Positions 33,981 to 44,845 of a DNA stretch of 64,000 bases are shown here, piece after piece (the first letter of the stretch is position 1; the number at the start of each line of letters is the position of its first letter). The notes beneath the pieces were generated by a model. It did not search any database. It had not been told where the DNA came from and saw only the letters and a program-made list of their open reading frames with translations. A program made the position numbers and the translations under genes. Location: NCBI GenBank assembly GCA_004369085.1, contig ML210194.1, positions 27,493 through 91,492 of the forward strand. The letters run 5' to 3'. Source of the stretch: Coprinopsis marcescibilis. Its lineage: Eukaryota; Basidiomycota; Agaricomycetes; Agaricales; Psathyrellaceae.

Positions 33981-35243
33981 CTACCCGCCTATGCGAGTTT
34001 GATGTCGCTCAACTATGGCATTCAAGTCGGCTACTTGAGGCAACAAACTGGAACCTTCCAGCCATAAGGTCTGGAAAGTGTCAGGTAGCTGGGCCGTAAA
34101 CGACTCGACCATGTCCTTCAGGGCATTTTGGTCGTAATCGACCCTGCAAAGGCGAAGAGTTTGCAAACCCGGGAAGGAGACTTGTGTCAACACATTGACT
34201 GTGCGACTCCCAATGATGACCAGGCGCTCAAGGGTGGAGTGGACGAGTACATGGTGCTTGGGGGCAGAATTGCTGAACATAAGCCACAGGTCCTCTAGAA
34301 CTAGCTCCCTCAGCTGAGGCAGATTCTCATCGCTCAAGGAAGATAGCAGGGATGTGCCGTGTCCTGTCCAATTGTGCAAATGCAAAGTCACGAGAGAGGG
34401 GAGCTGGATAGCCAGCCGGCGAGGAATGTTGCCCTCCAGGTAGAGACTTGCTAGCCGGGGGAAAGTTTGTCCTGATAATTTTACGGTTCGCTCTATAGGT
34501 AGCTCCGCATGTGCGGCTGAAGGGAAGGATAAGGCCAGTCGACGAGTGGGGAAAGACGAGGGGCTGGTGACTATCTCCAGCGTTATGACAGTTGAGAAAC
34601 ATGAGATGTCCAACTCTGTCCAGTGGGGATTGCCGACGATGAAGGAGAGGATGAACTGGGTGATGTAGGGTGTCGGACTAAACAGGCTAACGGTGCGTAG
34701 GCTCGCGTCGCCCTTGATCTTCAGGCGCAAAGGCGCACCCTCTCCTCCTCGCTTGAACCACATGGTCAACAGAGCGGGAATGTCCCATTCTGCCGTCCCT
34801 CGAAAGTCTTCTGGAAGAACGAGATCGAGTCCCCTCCACAGCTCCGGACTCTGCAGTGCAGCATCTCTCCATCGTCTGCAGACAGAGATTGACATCCGAA
34901 GTCGGCGACGATCGCTGTAATTGAGGAGATAGGGGTTGGAGAGTGTGAACTCGATGATTTTGGCGATGATCTCGTTTGGCGCCCGGCGGAAAGGGGATAA
35001 GAGGGATCTGTATGCCTCGAGCTGAGACATGAATGTCTCTTTGGTGGCTTCTTCCCTATCTTTGACGCATTTTAGCTCGCCAATCTTCATTCGAAGCTTA
35101 TATAGCTTAGAATCTGCTTCCAGGATTGCGTTTTCCAGCATTTGGATTTGACCTTTAGCTTTTGGAAGGAGTTCGTCTGGGACCCATCCATTACCGAAGG
35201 CGAAGATGTTGAACTCAGACTGAGGGGTGATAGTGAAAGTCAT
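33981..35243 (-). CDS. Family-B F-box protein, C-terminally shortened, 420 aa
   Basis: One uninterrupted frame from the ATG at 35243. An N-terminal coiled coil (about residues 32-75, ENAILEADSKLYKLRMKIGE) precedes the F-box (about 80-130): FRRAPNEIIAKIIEFTLSNP, then SVCRRWRDAALQSPELWRGL. A leucine-rich body resembling the two neighbours follows. Compared with the copies at 35932 and 38130 (588 and 575 aa) it stops about 150 residues early, right after the part matching SLEDSKLD in those copies, and lacks the RITIY segment and acidic tail. The loss may be a natural short form or a deletion; the stop lies 67 bases from the convergent membrane-protein gene. Confidence 0.78.
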   Translation of the reverse strand: MTFTITPQSEFNIFAFGNGWVPDELLPKAKGQIQMLENAILEADSKLYKLRMKIGELKCVKDREEATKETFMSQLEAYRSLLSPFRRAPNEIIAKIIEFTLSNPYLLNYSDRRRLRMSISVCRRWRDAALQSPELWRGLDLVLPEDFRGTAEWDIPALLTMWFKRGGEGAPLRLKIKGDASLRTVSLFSPTPYITQFILSFIVGNPHWTELDISCFSTVITLEIVTSPSSFPTRRLALSFPSAAHAELPIERTVKLSGQTFPRLASLYLEGNIPRRLAIQLPSLVTLHLHNWTGHGTSLLSSLSDENLPQLRELVLEDLWLMFSNSAPKHHVLVHSTLERLVIIGSRTVNVLTQVSFPGLQTLRLCRVDYDQNALKDMVESFTAQLPDTFQTLWLEGSSLLPQVADLNAIVERHQTRIGG

Positions 35244-35931
35244 TATAGGAAGAGTATGGTAGAAACCTTAGCCTTAGGGATACAATGGCTATATTACAGT
35301 CCAGTCATCCCCGGTCTCATCCCCGGTACTCTGAGAGCACGCATCAAGCATTATAACGACAGATATACACGATGTTTCGTGTATGCTTATCAACCCACGC
35401 ATTTCAAGAGCCCAAAACGTAAAAGACAATTGACTCAATCACACCAAATCAACGGCAAACCTCGATGGAGTCATCATTGGCGCTCGTGAACTCCAAATAC
35501 CGGGGTTCAATCAATCATCTGCGATGCATGTACAGTCATTCACAAGCACGTTCGAGTCATATGCATGTACCGGCGGATGGTCGCATCCCAAATATCGAGT
35601 GCAACGTTATCGATATTATGTCTACATTTTCTCGCTGTGAACCGAACTTAAACCATCTGAGCGCTTTTAAATACCACAATCATGCCCCAGTATTCCCCAT
35701 GGTGGTATCGTCGCTGTGGAGAGGGTCGACATGTGATTCCAAGGCTCTTTACCCCATGAATGCACATCTAGTTACGAACCTCAGATAATGGTACTCAAGT
35801 TACTGAAGTATATCACAAAGAATCCAAGAATAGAGAAACCGTTTAACCTTTGCAAATGGAATGGTCGTTAACTGCATCCATCATTTAACCGACGTTCGAC
35901 GAAAGCAAGGTACTTAACCACTGGATGATAC
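35244..35931. other. Intergenic between F-box genes
   Basis: No supported gene. The stretch separates two minus-strand F-box genes, so it should hold the promoter of the one at 33981-35243 and the 3' flank of the one at 35932. Only short frames occur. Confidence 0.5.
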
Positions 35932-37698
35932 CTAATCGGAATAGTACATGTCAGAGTAAGAGGTAGAGTACCCGTAGGGGGAGCCGTAGCGATATCGATC
36001 ATGATAATCATCCGATTGATATGGGTCCGTATCCTCGTTCAGGTCCTCGTCCGACGACCACACATGGTCCATCCATCTATGGCTCAATCCTGTCTCAAGC
36101 CCTCCATCAGTCTCAAGCCGATGATGGTGTGCACGGATTTTATAAGCCAACTTCCATTCCGCGACGGACTCCGTGTTGCAGTTCTGCAGGTCAACCCCTG
36201 CTTCGCGAAGTGTAGAGATATGGCCACCACTGCGGGAAACGGGAAAGTCTCCGCCAAAGCCATGCATGTATATGGTGATGCGCTTCGAAGCTGGCCCTCG
36301 CAGACTCTTCCGTCGGGAGAACCAAGCGGACAGATGTTTGAATAGGCCTTCGCTGGAATAGTTTGATTCGTGACAATAGACTGCTTCAAGATTTCGGAGA
36401 GTGTTGTCGGATGCCTTTCCAATGTGATTCAGAAAGGCGGGCGATCGGACATGAACATTCCGAACTGCGCTAGCTAAGACGACTAGGGGACCAAGCATTG
36501 GGGCATCCAATTTGGAATCTTCGAGAGAAAGCGAATGGAAGCTGTTGGGAAGGCGCCTAACAAAGGCCTCGACAGTCGTCTTCCGACTCGATCCCTTGCT
36601 GTATTTGATATTGCAGAGGCGAAGGAGTTCGAGATTAGGGAACATGCAGTGATTGAGCAGGGCAACCGTGTTCGCTCCAATCACCACTAGGCGTTTAACG
36701 GCTGAGTGCGCCAATGTGGATCGACACCCATCGCTGTCAGAAATTTCCTCTAGTCGCTCGAGAACCAATTCTTCGAGCCGCGGAAGCCGTTCTTCCGACA
36801 ACGTCGATATGAGGGACTGCAGTTGGCCTTCAAATTTGTGAATGTGGAGCGACACGAGGACTGTATGCTCCAAGGAAATGCCACCAGTAGGAGGGATGAT
36901 ATTTCCGAGGGAGAGGCTCTCCAACCGGGGAAGGGTTTCCTCCGTAAACTTGATGCCACCCATGTCGCCACTGTCGTTCCAGTTGGGGGTAAGTGATAAG
37001 GAAAGGCATTTGACCTCGATGGGTGATGGGTTTGCAACGATGGCAAGAATTACCGGTGCATTGCATTCAAGGAGCTCCAGCTCCCCCCAATGAGGACTGG
37101 AAAGGATGAAGGGAACGACGCTCCGGGAAATGTCGAAGGATCTCCCCAACATGGCAAAAAGGTTTCGATTAGTGTCCCTGACTCTGAGCCGCAAAGGTGC
37201 CCCCTTGCCTCCCCGCGCAAACCAAGACGATAGTAAGGTTGTCACTACCTGGTCATCCTTTCCGTGAAAGTCATTCGGAAGTGTGAGATCGAGTCCCCTC
37301 CACAACTGTGGGCTTTGCGATGCTACATCCCTCCATCGTCGACAGACAGACATCATCTTCCGCAGCATTATCCGGTCGGTTCTATCGAGGAGATATGGAT
37401 CGGATAGAGTGGACTGAATGATGCAGGCGATGATTTCATTTGGTGTGATGCGAAATGGAGAAAATAAGGTGGTGTATGCCTGTTGCTGTCTTTTGATGTT
37501 ATCTTTGGCGAGTATGAGCTGTTGTATTCTCTTTTGAAGTAGTTCTAGCTCGCTGTCTGCTGCTAAAACTGCGTTTTCCAGGGCGTCGAGGTGGGGTTTG
37601 CATTTTGAAAGGAGATGCTCTGGGACTGCTTCGTTCCCTAAAGTGTATGGAGCTAGTTCAGAGTGAGGAGCGACGACGAGGGACGTCATAAAGGGCAT
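35932..37698 (-). CDS. Family-B F-box protein, tandem copy 1, 588 aa
   Basis: A single exon. The start ATG at 37698 (MPFMTSLVVAPHSELAPYTL) is chosen because the longer frame begins only with a TTG. Residues about 30-75 form a coiled coil (LDALENAVLAADSELELLQK). The F-box lies at about 80-135 (FRITPNEIIACIIQSTLSDP, MMSVCRRWRDVASQSPQLWR). The leucine-rich body runs to about 480, followed by KRITIYMHGFGGD and an acidic Tyr/Asp/Ser tail (DEDLNEDTDPYQSDD). It is strikingly similar along its whole length to the next gene upstream (38130-39857), with matching flanks. Likely SCF substrate adaptor; target unknown. Confidence 0.82.
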   Translation of the reverse strand: MPFMTSLVVAPHSELAPYTLGNEAVPEHLLSKCKPHLDALENAVLAADSELELLQKRIQQLILAKDNIKRQQQAYTTLFSPFRITPNEIIACIIQSTLSDPYLLDRTDRIMLRKMMSVCRRWRDVASQSPQLWRGLDLTLPNDFHGKDDQVVTTLLSSWFARGGKGAPLRLRVRDTNRNLFAMLGRSFDISRSVVPFILSSPHWGELELLECNAPVILAIVANPSPIEVKCLSLSLTPNWNDSGDMGGIKFTEETLPRLESLSLGNIIPPTGGISLEHTVLVSLHIHKFEGQLQSLISTLSEERLPRLEELVLERLEEISDSDGCRSTLAHSAVKRLVVIGANTVALLNHCMFPNLELLRLCNIKYSKGSSRKTTVEAFVRRLPNSFHSLSLEDSKLDAPMLGPLVVLASAVRNVHVRSPAFLNHIGKASDNTLRNLEAVYCHESNYSSEGLFKHLSAWFSRRKSLRGPASKRITIYMHGFGGDFPVSRSGGHISTLREAGVDLQNCNTESVAEWKLAYKIRAHHHRLETDGGLETGLSHRWMDHVWSSDEDLNEDTDPYQSDDYHDRYRYGSPYGYSTSYSDMYYSD

Positions 37699-38129
37699 GC
37701 GATGGCAATATTGCAGATGGTGGTGGTTCTGGTGCAAGAGTTGTGTTATCGATGGCTAAAGCGCTAATCGACAGAATCATGTAATCATCGCTATTATTAG
37801 ACGTTTAGAAAGATAATATTGTGCATTTGACCTATGTACATAAGCACCTCACTTCGTGCATATTGAATAAATTTCGCATGAAATCCGCAGGTGGGCTATC
37901 CGTTTCAAAATACATGTCGCTCGAAATGTCCATCTCATCATCATGTTCCAATGAACTGTTGAGGTACCTCTGCACCTGAAGTCCACACGATAGGTCTTCT
38001 GATTTGAACTCATTGTCGCGCAAACCCGCGATCAGTTCGTGGAATTATTCTTCAAAAGATAGGACGTGCTTTCTGCTATTAAACCTACGTCCGACGAGGC
38101 TAGGTGCTACTTTAACCATAGGATGTTAG

Positions 38130-39857
38130 CTAATCAAAATAACTGTCAGAGTAAGAATCCCCATAGTGTTCGTAGGGATCATCATAGTAGTAACCGGGTT
38201 CATAATCAAAGTCATAACGGCCCTCATCTTCCTCATCGTCCGACGACCATGCACCGCCTCTCCAGTTCTGGCTCAACACCCTACTATTAGTATATCCCTC
38301 TAGCCCATGACGATGTGCACGAATTCTATAGCTCAGCTTCCACTCTTCGACTGACTCCTTGCTGCAGTTCTGCAGGACAACCCCGGATGCGTGAAGTGTA
38401 CGGACAGGGATGGCTCCATCACCGCTAAGTCCTTGCATGTATATGGTGATGTGCTTCGAGACTGCCCCTCGCAGCTTGTTCCGTCGAGAAAACCAATTGG
38501 CCAGATGTCTGAATAGGCCATCGCCGATGTAGTTTGGTTCGTGACAATATACTGATTCAAGATTCTGGAGAGAGTTGGAGAATGCCTTTCCAAGGTGGTT
38601 CAGAAATGCGGGAGATCGGACGTAAACATGTCGAGCTGCGCTAGCTGAAACGACCAGGGGTCCGATCATTGAGACATCCAAGTTGGAATCTTCAAGAGAA
38701 AGCGAATGGAAGTTGTTGGGAAGGCGCTTAACGAAGGACTCGACAGTTATCTTTTGAGTCGATCCCTTTCTGTATTCGATATTGCAGAGGCGAAGGAGTT
38801 CGAGATTAGGGAATCTGCAGTAATTGAGCAGGGCAACCGTGTCCGCTCCAATCACCACGAGGCGTTTAACGGCTGAGTGCGCCAATGTGAACCGACTCCC
38901 GTCACTGCCGGAAGTTGCCTCCAGTTGCTCGAGAACCAACTCTTCGAGCCTTGGGAGCCTTACTTCCGACAACGTCGATACGAGGGCCTGCAGTTGGCCT
39001 TTAAATTTGTGAAGGTGGAGCGACACGAGGGATGTATGCTCCAAGGAAAGGCCACCAGTGGGAGGAATGATATTTCCGAGGGAGAGGCTTTCTAACTGGG
39101 GAAGGCTTGCCCCCGTAAGTTTGATGCCACCCATGTCGGCACTGCTGTGGTTGGGGGTAAGTGACAAGGAAAGGCATTTGACCTCGATGGGCGATGGGTT
39201 TGCAACGATGGCGCGAATGACCGGTGCACTGCATTCAAGGAGTTCCAGATGCGCCCAACAAGGACTGCTAAGGATGAAGGGAACGGCGCTCCGGGAACTA
39301 TCGAAGGATGTCCCCAATATGGCGAAAGGGTTTCGAGAGGTGTCCTTGATTCTGAGGCGCAAAGGCGCACCCTCGCCGCCCCGTCTGAACCAAGAAGATA
39401 GCATGTTGGTCACTACCTGGTCGTTCTTTCCTTGAAAGTCACTTGGAAGTGCGATATCTAGCCCTCTCCAGAGCTGAGGGCTTCCTGAAGCGACATCCCT
39501 CCATCGTCGACAGACAGACATCATCCTCCGCAACCGTCTACGGTCGGTTGTATCGAGGAGATAGGGGTCGGATAGAGTGAACTGAATGATGCAGGCAATT
39601 ATTTCGTTTGGTGTATTGCGAAATGGAGAAGATAAGCTGGCGTATGCGCTTTGTTGTCTCTTCAAGGCATCTTTGGTGCGCATGAGTTGTTGTAGTTTCT
39701 TGTTAAGTAGATTTATCTCGGTGTCTGTTGCTAAAACTGCGTTTTCCAGGGCGTCGAGGTAGGGTTTGAATCTTGAAGTGAGATGCTCTGGGACTGCTTC
39801 GTTCCCTAAAGTATATGGAGCTAGTTCATGGTGAGGGGCGACGACGAGGGACGGCAT
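38130..39857 (-). CDS. Family-B F-box protein, tandem copy 2, 575 aa
   Basis: A single exon. The ATG at 39857 aligns with the second Met of copy 1; here the first of the two Met codons has become GTG. Coiled coil (LDALENAVLATDTEINLLNK), F-box (FRNTPNEIIACIIQFTLSDP, MMSVCRRWRDVASGSPQLWR), leucine-rich body, KHITIYMQGLSGD and acidic Tyr/Asp-rich tail (DDEEDEGRYDFDYEPGYYYD) match copy 1. Differences concentrate in the body and the tail, as expected if a recognition surface diverges after duplication. No internal stop or frameshift was seen, so both copies look functional. Confidence 0.82.
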   Translation of the reverse strand: MPSLVVAPHHELAPYTLGNEAVPEHLTSRFKPYLDALENAVLATDTEINLLNKKLQQLMRTKDALKRQQSAYASLSSPFRNTPNEIIACIIQFTLSDPYLLDTTDRRRLRRMMSVCRRWRDVASGSPQLWRGLDIALPSDFQGKNDQVVTNMLSSWFRRGGEGAPLRLRIKDTSRNPFAILGTSFDSSRSAVPFILSSPCWAHLELLECSAPVIRAIVANPSPIEVKCLSLSLTPNHSSADMGGIKLTGASLPQLESLSLGNIIPPTGGLSLEHTSLVSLHLHKFKGQLQALVSTLSEVRLPRLEELVLEQLEATSGSDGSRFTLAHSAVKRLVVIGADTVALLNYCRFPNLELLRLCNIEYRKGSTQKITVESFVKRLPNNFHSLSLEDSNLDVSMIGPLVVSASAARHVYVRSPAFLNHLGKAFSNSLQNLESVYCHEPNYIGDGLFRHLANWFSRRNKLRGAVSKHITIYMQGLSGDGAIPVRTLHASGVVLQNCSKESVEEWKLSYRIRAHRHGLEGYTNSRVLSQNWRGGAWSSDDEEDEGRYDFDYEPGYYYDDPYEHYGDSYSDSYFD

Positions 39858-40502
39858 GAAGGGCACACGGTGACAATGTTGCAGATGGTGGTTCTGGTAC
39901 ACGAGTTGTGTGACCCAGTGTAATCGATGGCTAATCGACAGATCAATTAATGCATCGTGGCTATTATCACTTGCGTGATAGTATTCTTGCAATGCATACT
40001 GAGAAGATTTTGCATCATGAAATGCGCAAGCGGAATGTCATGTTAAAATGCATGTCCATCTCGTCATCTTCCGTTGAGCTGGTAGGTGCCTGAGCGAGAC
40101 ACCACATCGTCTTTTCAAATAAAGCCACCTCAACCTCAACGTCGCCAAACCTGGGACCAGTTCCTGGAATCATTCTTCGCAGGCCATAGTGTGCTTCGTG
40201 CTCGCGTGGATATTGTGAGTTGTACTGGCAGTGCTTGTGTCCAGTAAAGTATTTCTTGAGTATTTCAGCGAGTTTAGTAATTGATTGAGGTCAAGTTTCA
40301 AAGGCCTCCGGGGTTATTTCCAAATGTATCAATAATATGAGAATCGAAGGTAGTGAAGTGGACAGAAAAATGCGAAAATGTTTTGTTTATCTAATAATAG
40401 TGTGTAAAGCTGTCACAGCAATATAATGAACCCCTATTTCATCGAAGTGTCCGGAATCTGTCACCAATAATTCACGTTTCGATGTAGTCAGTACGTGCAC
40501 TC
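39858..40502. other. Upstream flank of copy 2 and unannotated sequence
   Basis: To about 40205 this belongs to the duplicated unit (promoter side of the F-box gene). From there to 40502 is AT-rich unique sequence and the 3' flank of the next gene. No gene was seen. Confidence 0.5.
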
Positions 40503-42378
40503 CTACTCCGCCTGCGTACATGCCGAGTACTCCCATTCCGGATCCCAGTCGGGGTAAGTTCTCATACTGTTAGAGCTGTACCCCCATCGGCCTGGCGAAA
40601 TCTCGACCGCAGTGTATTCGTGGCGCATAGCTTGATCTTGGAATAGGATTATCACCGCTGGGATTGGAGAGCAAGAGGTCGCTGGGGTGGCGCTGTTGAA
40701 CCTATAGGAGCATAATCGCAAAGTTGCCGCTTTAAAGAAAGCAAGTTCCACATCCTGGGGATGCTCGGGCGGATCAAACCTGGGGGGTCTGGCTGTAATT
40801 ATGACCTTTTTTAACGATGGGAAGCGCTCCTTTTGAGTGACCAGACCCAAAAGGATCCACTGGTAATACATTAGTTTCGTGGCCCGTCAATCAAGGTATT
40901 GTTGCCGTTACTCACTATGTAGTTTGGCTTAGTGTCCAGGGGCAATCCATCCGTCGGGCCACGCAGGACCTGCAATGATATGTTCTCCATTGTCGAATCT
41001 ATGAAGACCGGAATCTGCAGCTCCTCCAAGGATGAAAAGGTGAGTTGACCAACAAAGACTCCTGTCGTTGCCAGCTCTTCGCGAAATATGTGCCACTTGT
41101 GATCCCAGGAGTCGACGTTAAGAAACCGTAGGGAAGTGTGTTGAAAATTGAGGGCCCGCGTGAATAAATCTTTGCCAGGTTGCTCAGCATTCTCCTCCCC
41201 GTAGCTCTTCACGCTTAACTCTTGTAGCCCACCCGAGTAAGAGGAGATATAATCCACCAACCCTTTGGTGACCACATCACTTTTTATGTGCCGAAGTTGA
41301 ATCCCCGTGTTGGCCATTACTGTCCATAGGTCGAATGTATGTCGTTGATATGGCAAGTGAAGTTCCGAATCATAGGCTCCGAAAGCTTGCAGATCAAGGG
41401 ATTGCAGGGCTTTGAAATGCGGTATAGTGGGTGTTATGCTGCGCACATACCTGACAAACTCAGGGCTTGTCACAAAGTCGGTGATAGCAGCATCCTGATA
41501 CTCATTCGTGCCGAGATTGAATAATGACTGGATGGTTGGCATCCGAGAACCCAAAATATGCACTGGTATAAGACATTTGAAGGAGCGGAGAGTTGTCCGT
41601 GAGTTGCACAGCAATTTGGAAAGAGCCGTGAGCAATGAGAGTAGTGTCGTTTGGTTTGGGTCCTCCCCACCGCAGTCAATGTGAAGGTTTACAAGCAGAG
41701 GTAATCGAGGATCAGTCAGGATGAGAATGGGAGCATTGAATTTCGAAGTTGGGCCCACTATTTTAGTGGGAATTTGTGACAGCTTGAGGCTTGTCAGGTT
41801 GGGTATCATTGGCTTAATGCATTCAAAAACGGCGCTGTAGACCGCATCGCATACTGTGAGGTTGTTGAACCATCTAAAAGGATGATAAGGAATCCAGAAA
41901 GTTCCACGCTGCAAAAGCATCAAAAACGCACTCAAGTTTGGAGATAATCTTCAACGATCCAAGTGCAGGCACGAGAAGCTCCAAGAATAGCTTCACCTCC
42001 TCGTCCGTTGGGGTAGTGTATGGTTTAACGGTGGGAGGCCAAACGGTGGATATTCTCAATTCCTTAGTGAAGATTTTGGCTGGGTGATGCTCCTCTCTTC
42101 CAAGGGCCTCGAGTTTGTCTATTCTGCGCTGGATACCACGATTTTCGAACGAAGAAGGGTAGCCAAAAGGACCAATGTTGATGTCGAAACAATGATATAT
42201 CTTGCGCTGGAAGAGGACCGAAAAGAGCTTGCACACAAGGCGCATTCGCTTCAAATCCTGAAATCTGGCCTGTGTTTTTGATAAGCTCCGGGAAAGCTGT
42301 CAGGGTACACCGATAAATACTAACCTCATCGCCGATTTTCTGGATGAGTTCTGGGGCGAGGGACCAGAACAAGTTCAT
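40503..42378 (-). CDS. Family-A F-box-like protein, intact, 568 aa
   Basis: Exons 42325-42378, 41932-42269, 40916-41873 and 40503-40859 join in phase. MNLFWSLAPELIQKIGDE then DLKRMRLVCKLFSVLF form the F-box-like N-terminus, split by intron 1 (gag|gttagt, an ordinary GT donor). The body has CDAVYSAVFECIKPMIPNLT, TGIQLRHIKSDVVTKGLVDY and SYSGGLQELSVKSYG, aligning with the copies near the left edge about 28 kb away. The last exon begins WILLGLVTQKERFPSL. Intron positions and phases are identical to those copies, so it is a diverged member of the same family. It sits next to the family-B tandem pair, repeating the A/B mixing seen at 2-12 kb. Confidence 0.77.
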
Positions 42379-44845
42379 GGTGGGGTACTATAGTAATAGC
42401 AGCAGACAAAGGCAGATCGCATTGCATCCTTTGTCGCATTGACAATCGTGGGCATCGGCGGCAACATAAGCAGACAGGGCCCGTGCGTTCGATGATGCCG
42501 AGTCGCGAATATCTCCCAGTCTCCTTCTCCCAGTCTCCTTCTCCCTCTGACCACGAGAACAGTTTTACCCATTGGACTTGCACTTCCATGTCACTTGTTA
42601 CTCTGCGCCAGTGCCTCGTACTCAACCTCAACGATTCTCGGTGAGCAGCGCCATCAAGGGTGGGAAGACGCCTGAATAGGAACTTGGAAGGGGTGCAACC
42701 CTGCTATATCTTGCCTGTAAATGGATCAGTGGTCCATCGGACTCAGTGCCACGGTTATACTCTCGACATTCCATACAACAGCAATGGTGCATAATAGAGG
42801 GGACAGACGAATTGCAAATAAATCGCGCGGAAAGTCATCGGCAACTCCGAGACAGCAAACATAATATCATATCTAGACTGTTGTTCTCGCAGAACTGGGA
42901 ATAAAAATTTCTTTGCGTGAAGTGCAGAGACTCTGACGAGTGTAGTCTCTTGTTAACTGTAATGGTCATCCTGCCGAACGTTTGCTAGCGTATCCTTCTG
43001 ACACCCAACGTTTCGACATTTGGGAGGCGCTCATGAACATACGGCCCTCCTTCGTCAAATACCTGTCCTCGGGAGTACTGAAGAAGCTCTCGCATGAGTG
43101 GAATATGAGCCAATAATGCGTACACCAACAGACGGCCAGCAGTATCGAGAGGATGCTGCCGCGGACTCACAGAAGCTGCGCCTTCATGGATATATAATAA
43201 TAAGGTAAGGTCTCCTACCTAGTAACCACCCCTTTTGGTGCTTCAAGTTTTCATCCCTGCTTACCCAAGCTTACAGCTGCTTACACTCAAGTCATGCTTG
43301 CGGTCTAAGGGAATGGTCTGGAGTTCGTTCACATACCTTAGGCCCCATGCGGTTGCCACGGCCGTACAGGACCATGCGCATGGTGGTGGAGCTGAATCAG
43401 TGCCGATAGACGCTCGCGAAATGGAGCAAAATAGAACGCAATCGGTGGTTGAACATTGCTGCGTGCATATGATTCTTGTAACTAACACCAAGTAATCTTC
43501 GTGGACTCGTGAAATCTCAGCGACGATCCAACCTGATTCAACCCTATGGAATCCCCGCGATTTACATCTCATTCTCACTGACAGGGAGTTAATAGGATAA
43601 ACAGTCGGCCCTTAAACAACCGTTAGAGTAACCATATGCAATCTGCCGATAACTTCAGTTTGCAAGGTAAGGTAAGACTTGGCTCTGGATTTTCTTGAAA
43701 GGCGTTCTGAATTGCCAGGCCATGCATAGTACCTCAGGTCCGTGGTCAACTCAGAGAGTTACTTGAATCGTTTGCCGAACACAGGGCCCTTGTATTTCAC
43801 CTGTAATCAGTCTGGAGCGGGCGCGAGGTCGTCAAGCGGACGCAGCAAATGCGGGGAAAGCGGTCTTCCGTCGCGCTGGAGTAAAGGCCAATATAAAAAA
43901 CTACATGATGCGTATAATCTTCTCGAATCCCCATCCGACGCGTACCACGCGACTGTAGAATGAAAAATAAGAAAATCAGGATTCGGAAGTAAACTGAGGT
44001 ATATATATGGCGTTCGTACAGCGCACCCCGCATTTCAACATCTTCACAAGCTTCCTTGTCGAGGTCCTATCTGGTTCTGCGTGGGCCTAAGCAGGCCTAC
44101 ATAAGCATCATCCGATTCGCTTCGATTTGATGTATGCATGTATCATCCAGGGCGCACACAAGGAACTCTGGAGACCGGCGCTTTTGCATGTTCGAGCTGT
44201 GGTGGTTTGAATATGGATACCTTTGGTCGCGTTTGTCGAACTTCTTCCAAACCAGAACTCGCAAAGACTCGTGGTCGCTCGTAGTGTGGTATCAGCTGGT
44301 ATCCGCACTCCGGACTTTCGCCTGGATTCAAGAGTCAATCAGAGAAACGAGCTGCGATGCGGCCTTTTGCTAGTACTTGCTGTCTGCTCTGAAGGGGTTA
44401 CAGTATGTCCGAGGATCTACCGTAGATTTCTCGGGGAATTGAGTTGGCTCGTATGCGACGGCAAGATTGAGAGGTGCAATTGTAGAGGCCGATGAATCTG
44501 GCGCGCCAACAGAGACCACACCCATTGAAGCCCTGCACCACCCAGACATGCCTAGAATTCTGATTCATTTCAGTTTCCCTATGTGGCCAGTGCACCCAGA
44601 TCAAGTGAACGTTCCCAACGCAGCAGATTTCAGAGCGGGCTTATAAAGAGGAAATGGTGTCCGTCGGTGGACTCATTCACAAGTGGGAGAAAAAGAGTAT
44701 CGTCATTAAATACCCTTGAATGGGGCACATCTGGAACGTTGAAACAAGTAAGGTATTGAACTGTCGAGAAAATGACCGGGTCATCCGCCGAAGAAGAATC
44801 AGGAGCTCGATAGCATCTGAACGACGGAACACACCGACAAGTTAA
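42379..44845. other. About 2.5 kb without a recognised gene
   Basis: Only short frames on both strands, none with a recognisable domain. A small imperfect tandem of ctcccagtctccttc lies at about 42507-42545. No transposon ends, long repeats or RNA folds were recognised by eye. Confidence 0.5.

Larger units (their letters stand above)
35885..40205. repeat. Tandem duplication, two units of about 2.2 kb
   Basis: Unit 1 (about 35885-38080) and unit 2 (about 38090-40205) each contain a family-B F-box gene plus about 350 bases of upstream flank. The flanks share recognisable sequence, for example atgtccatctc and the following bases near 37928 and 40058, and the 3' flanks share the bases around the stop codons (35895-35940 against 38090-38150). 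The copies lie head to tail with almost no spacer. Borders are estimated by eye. Confidence 0.7.
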
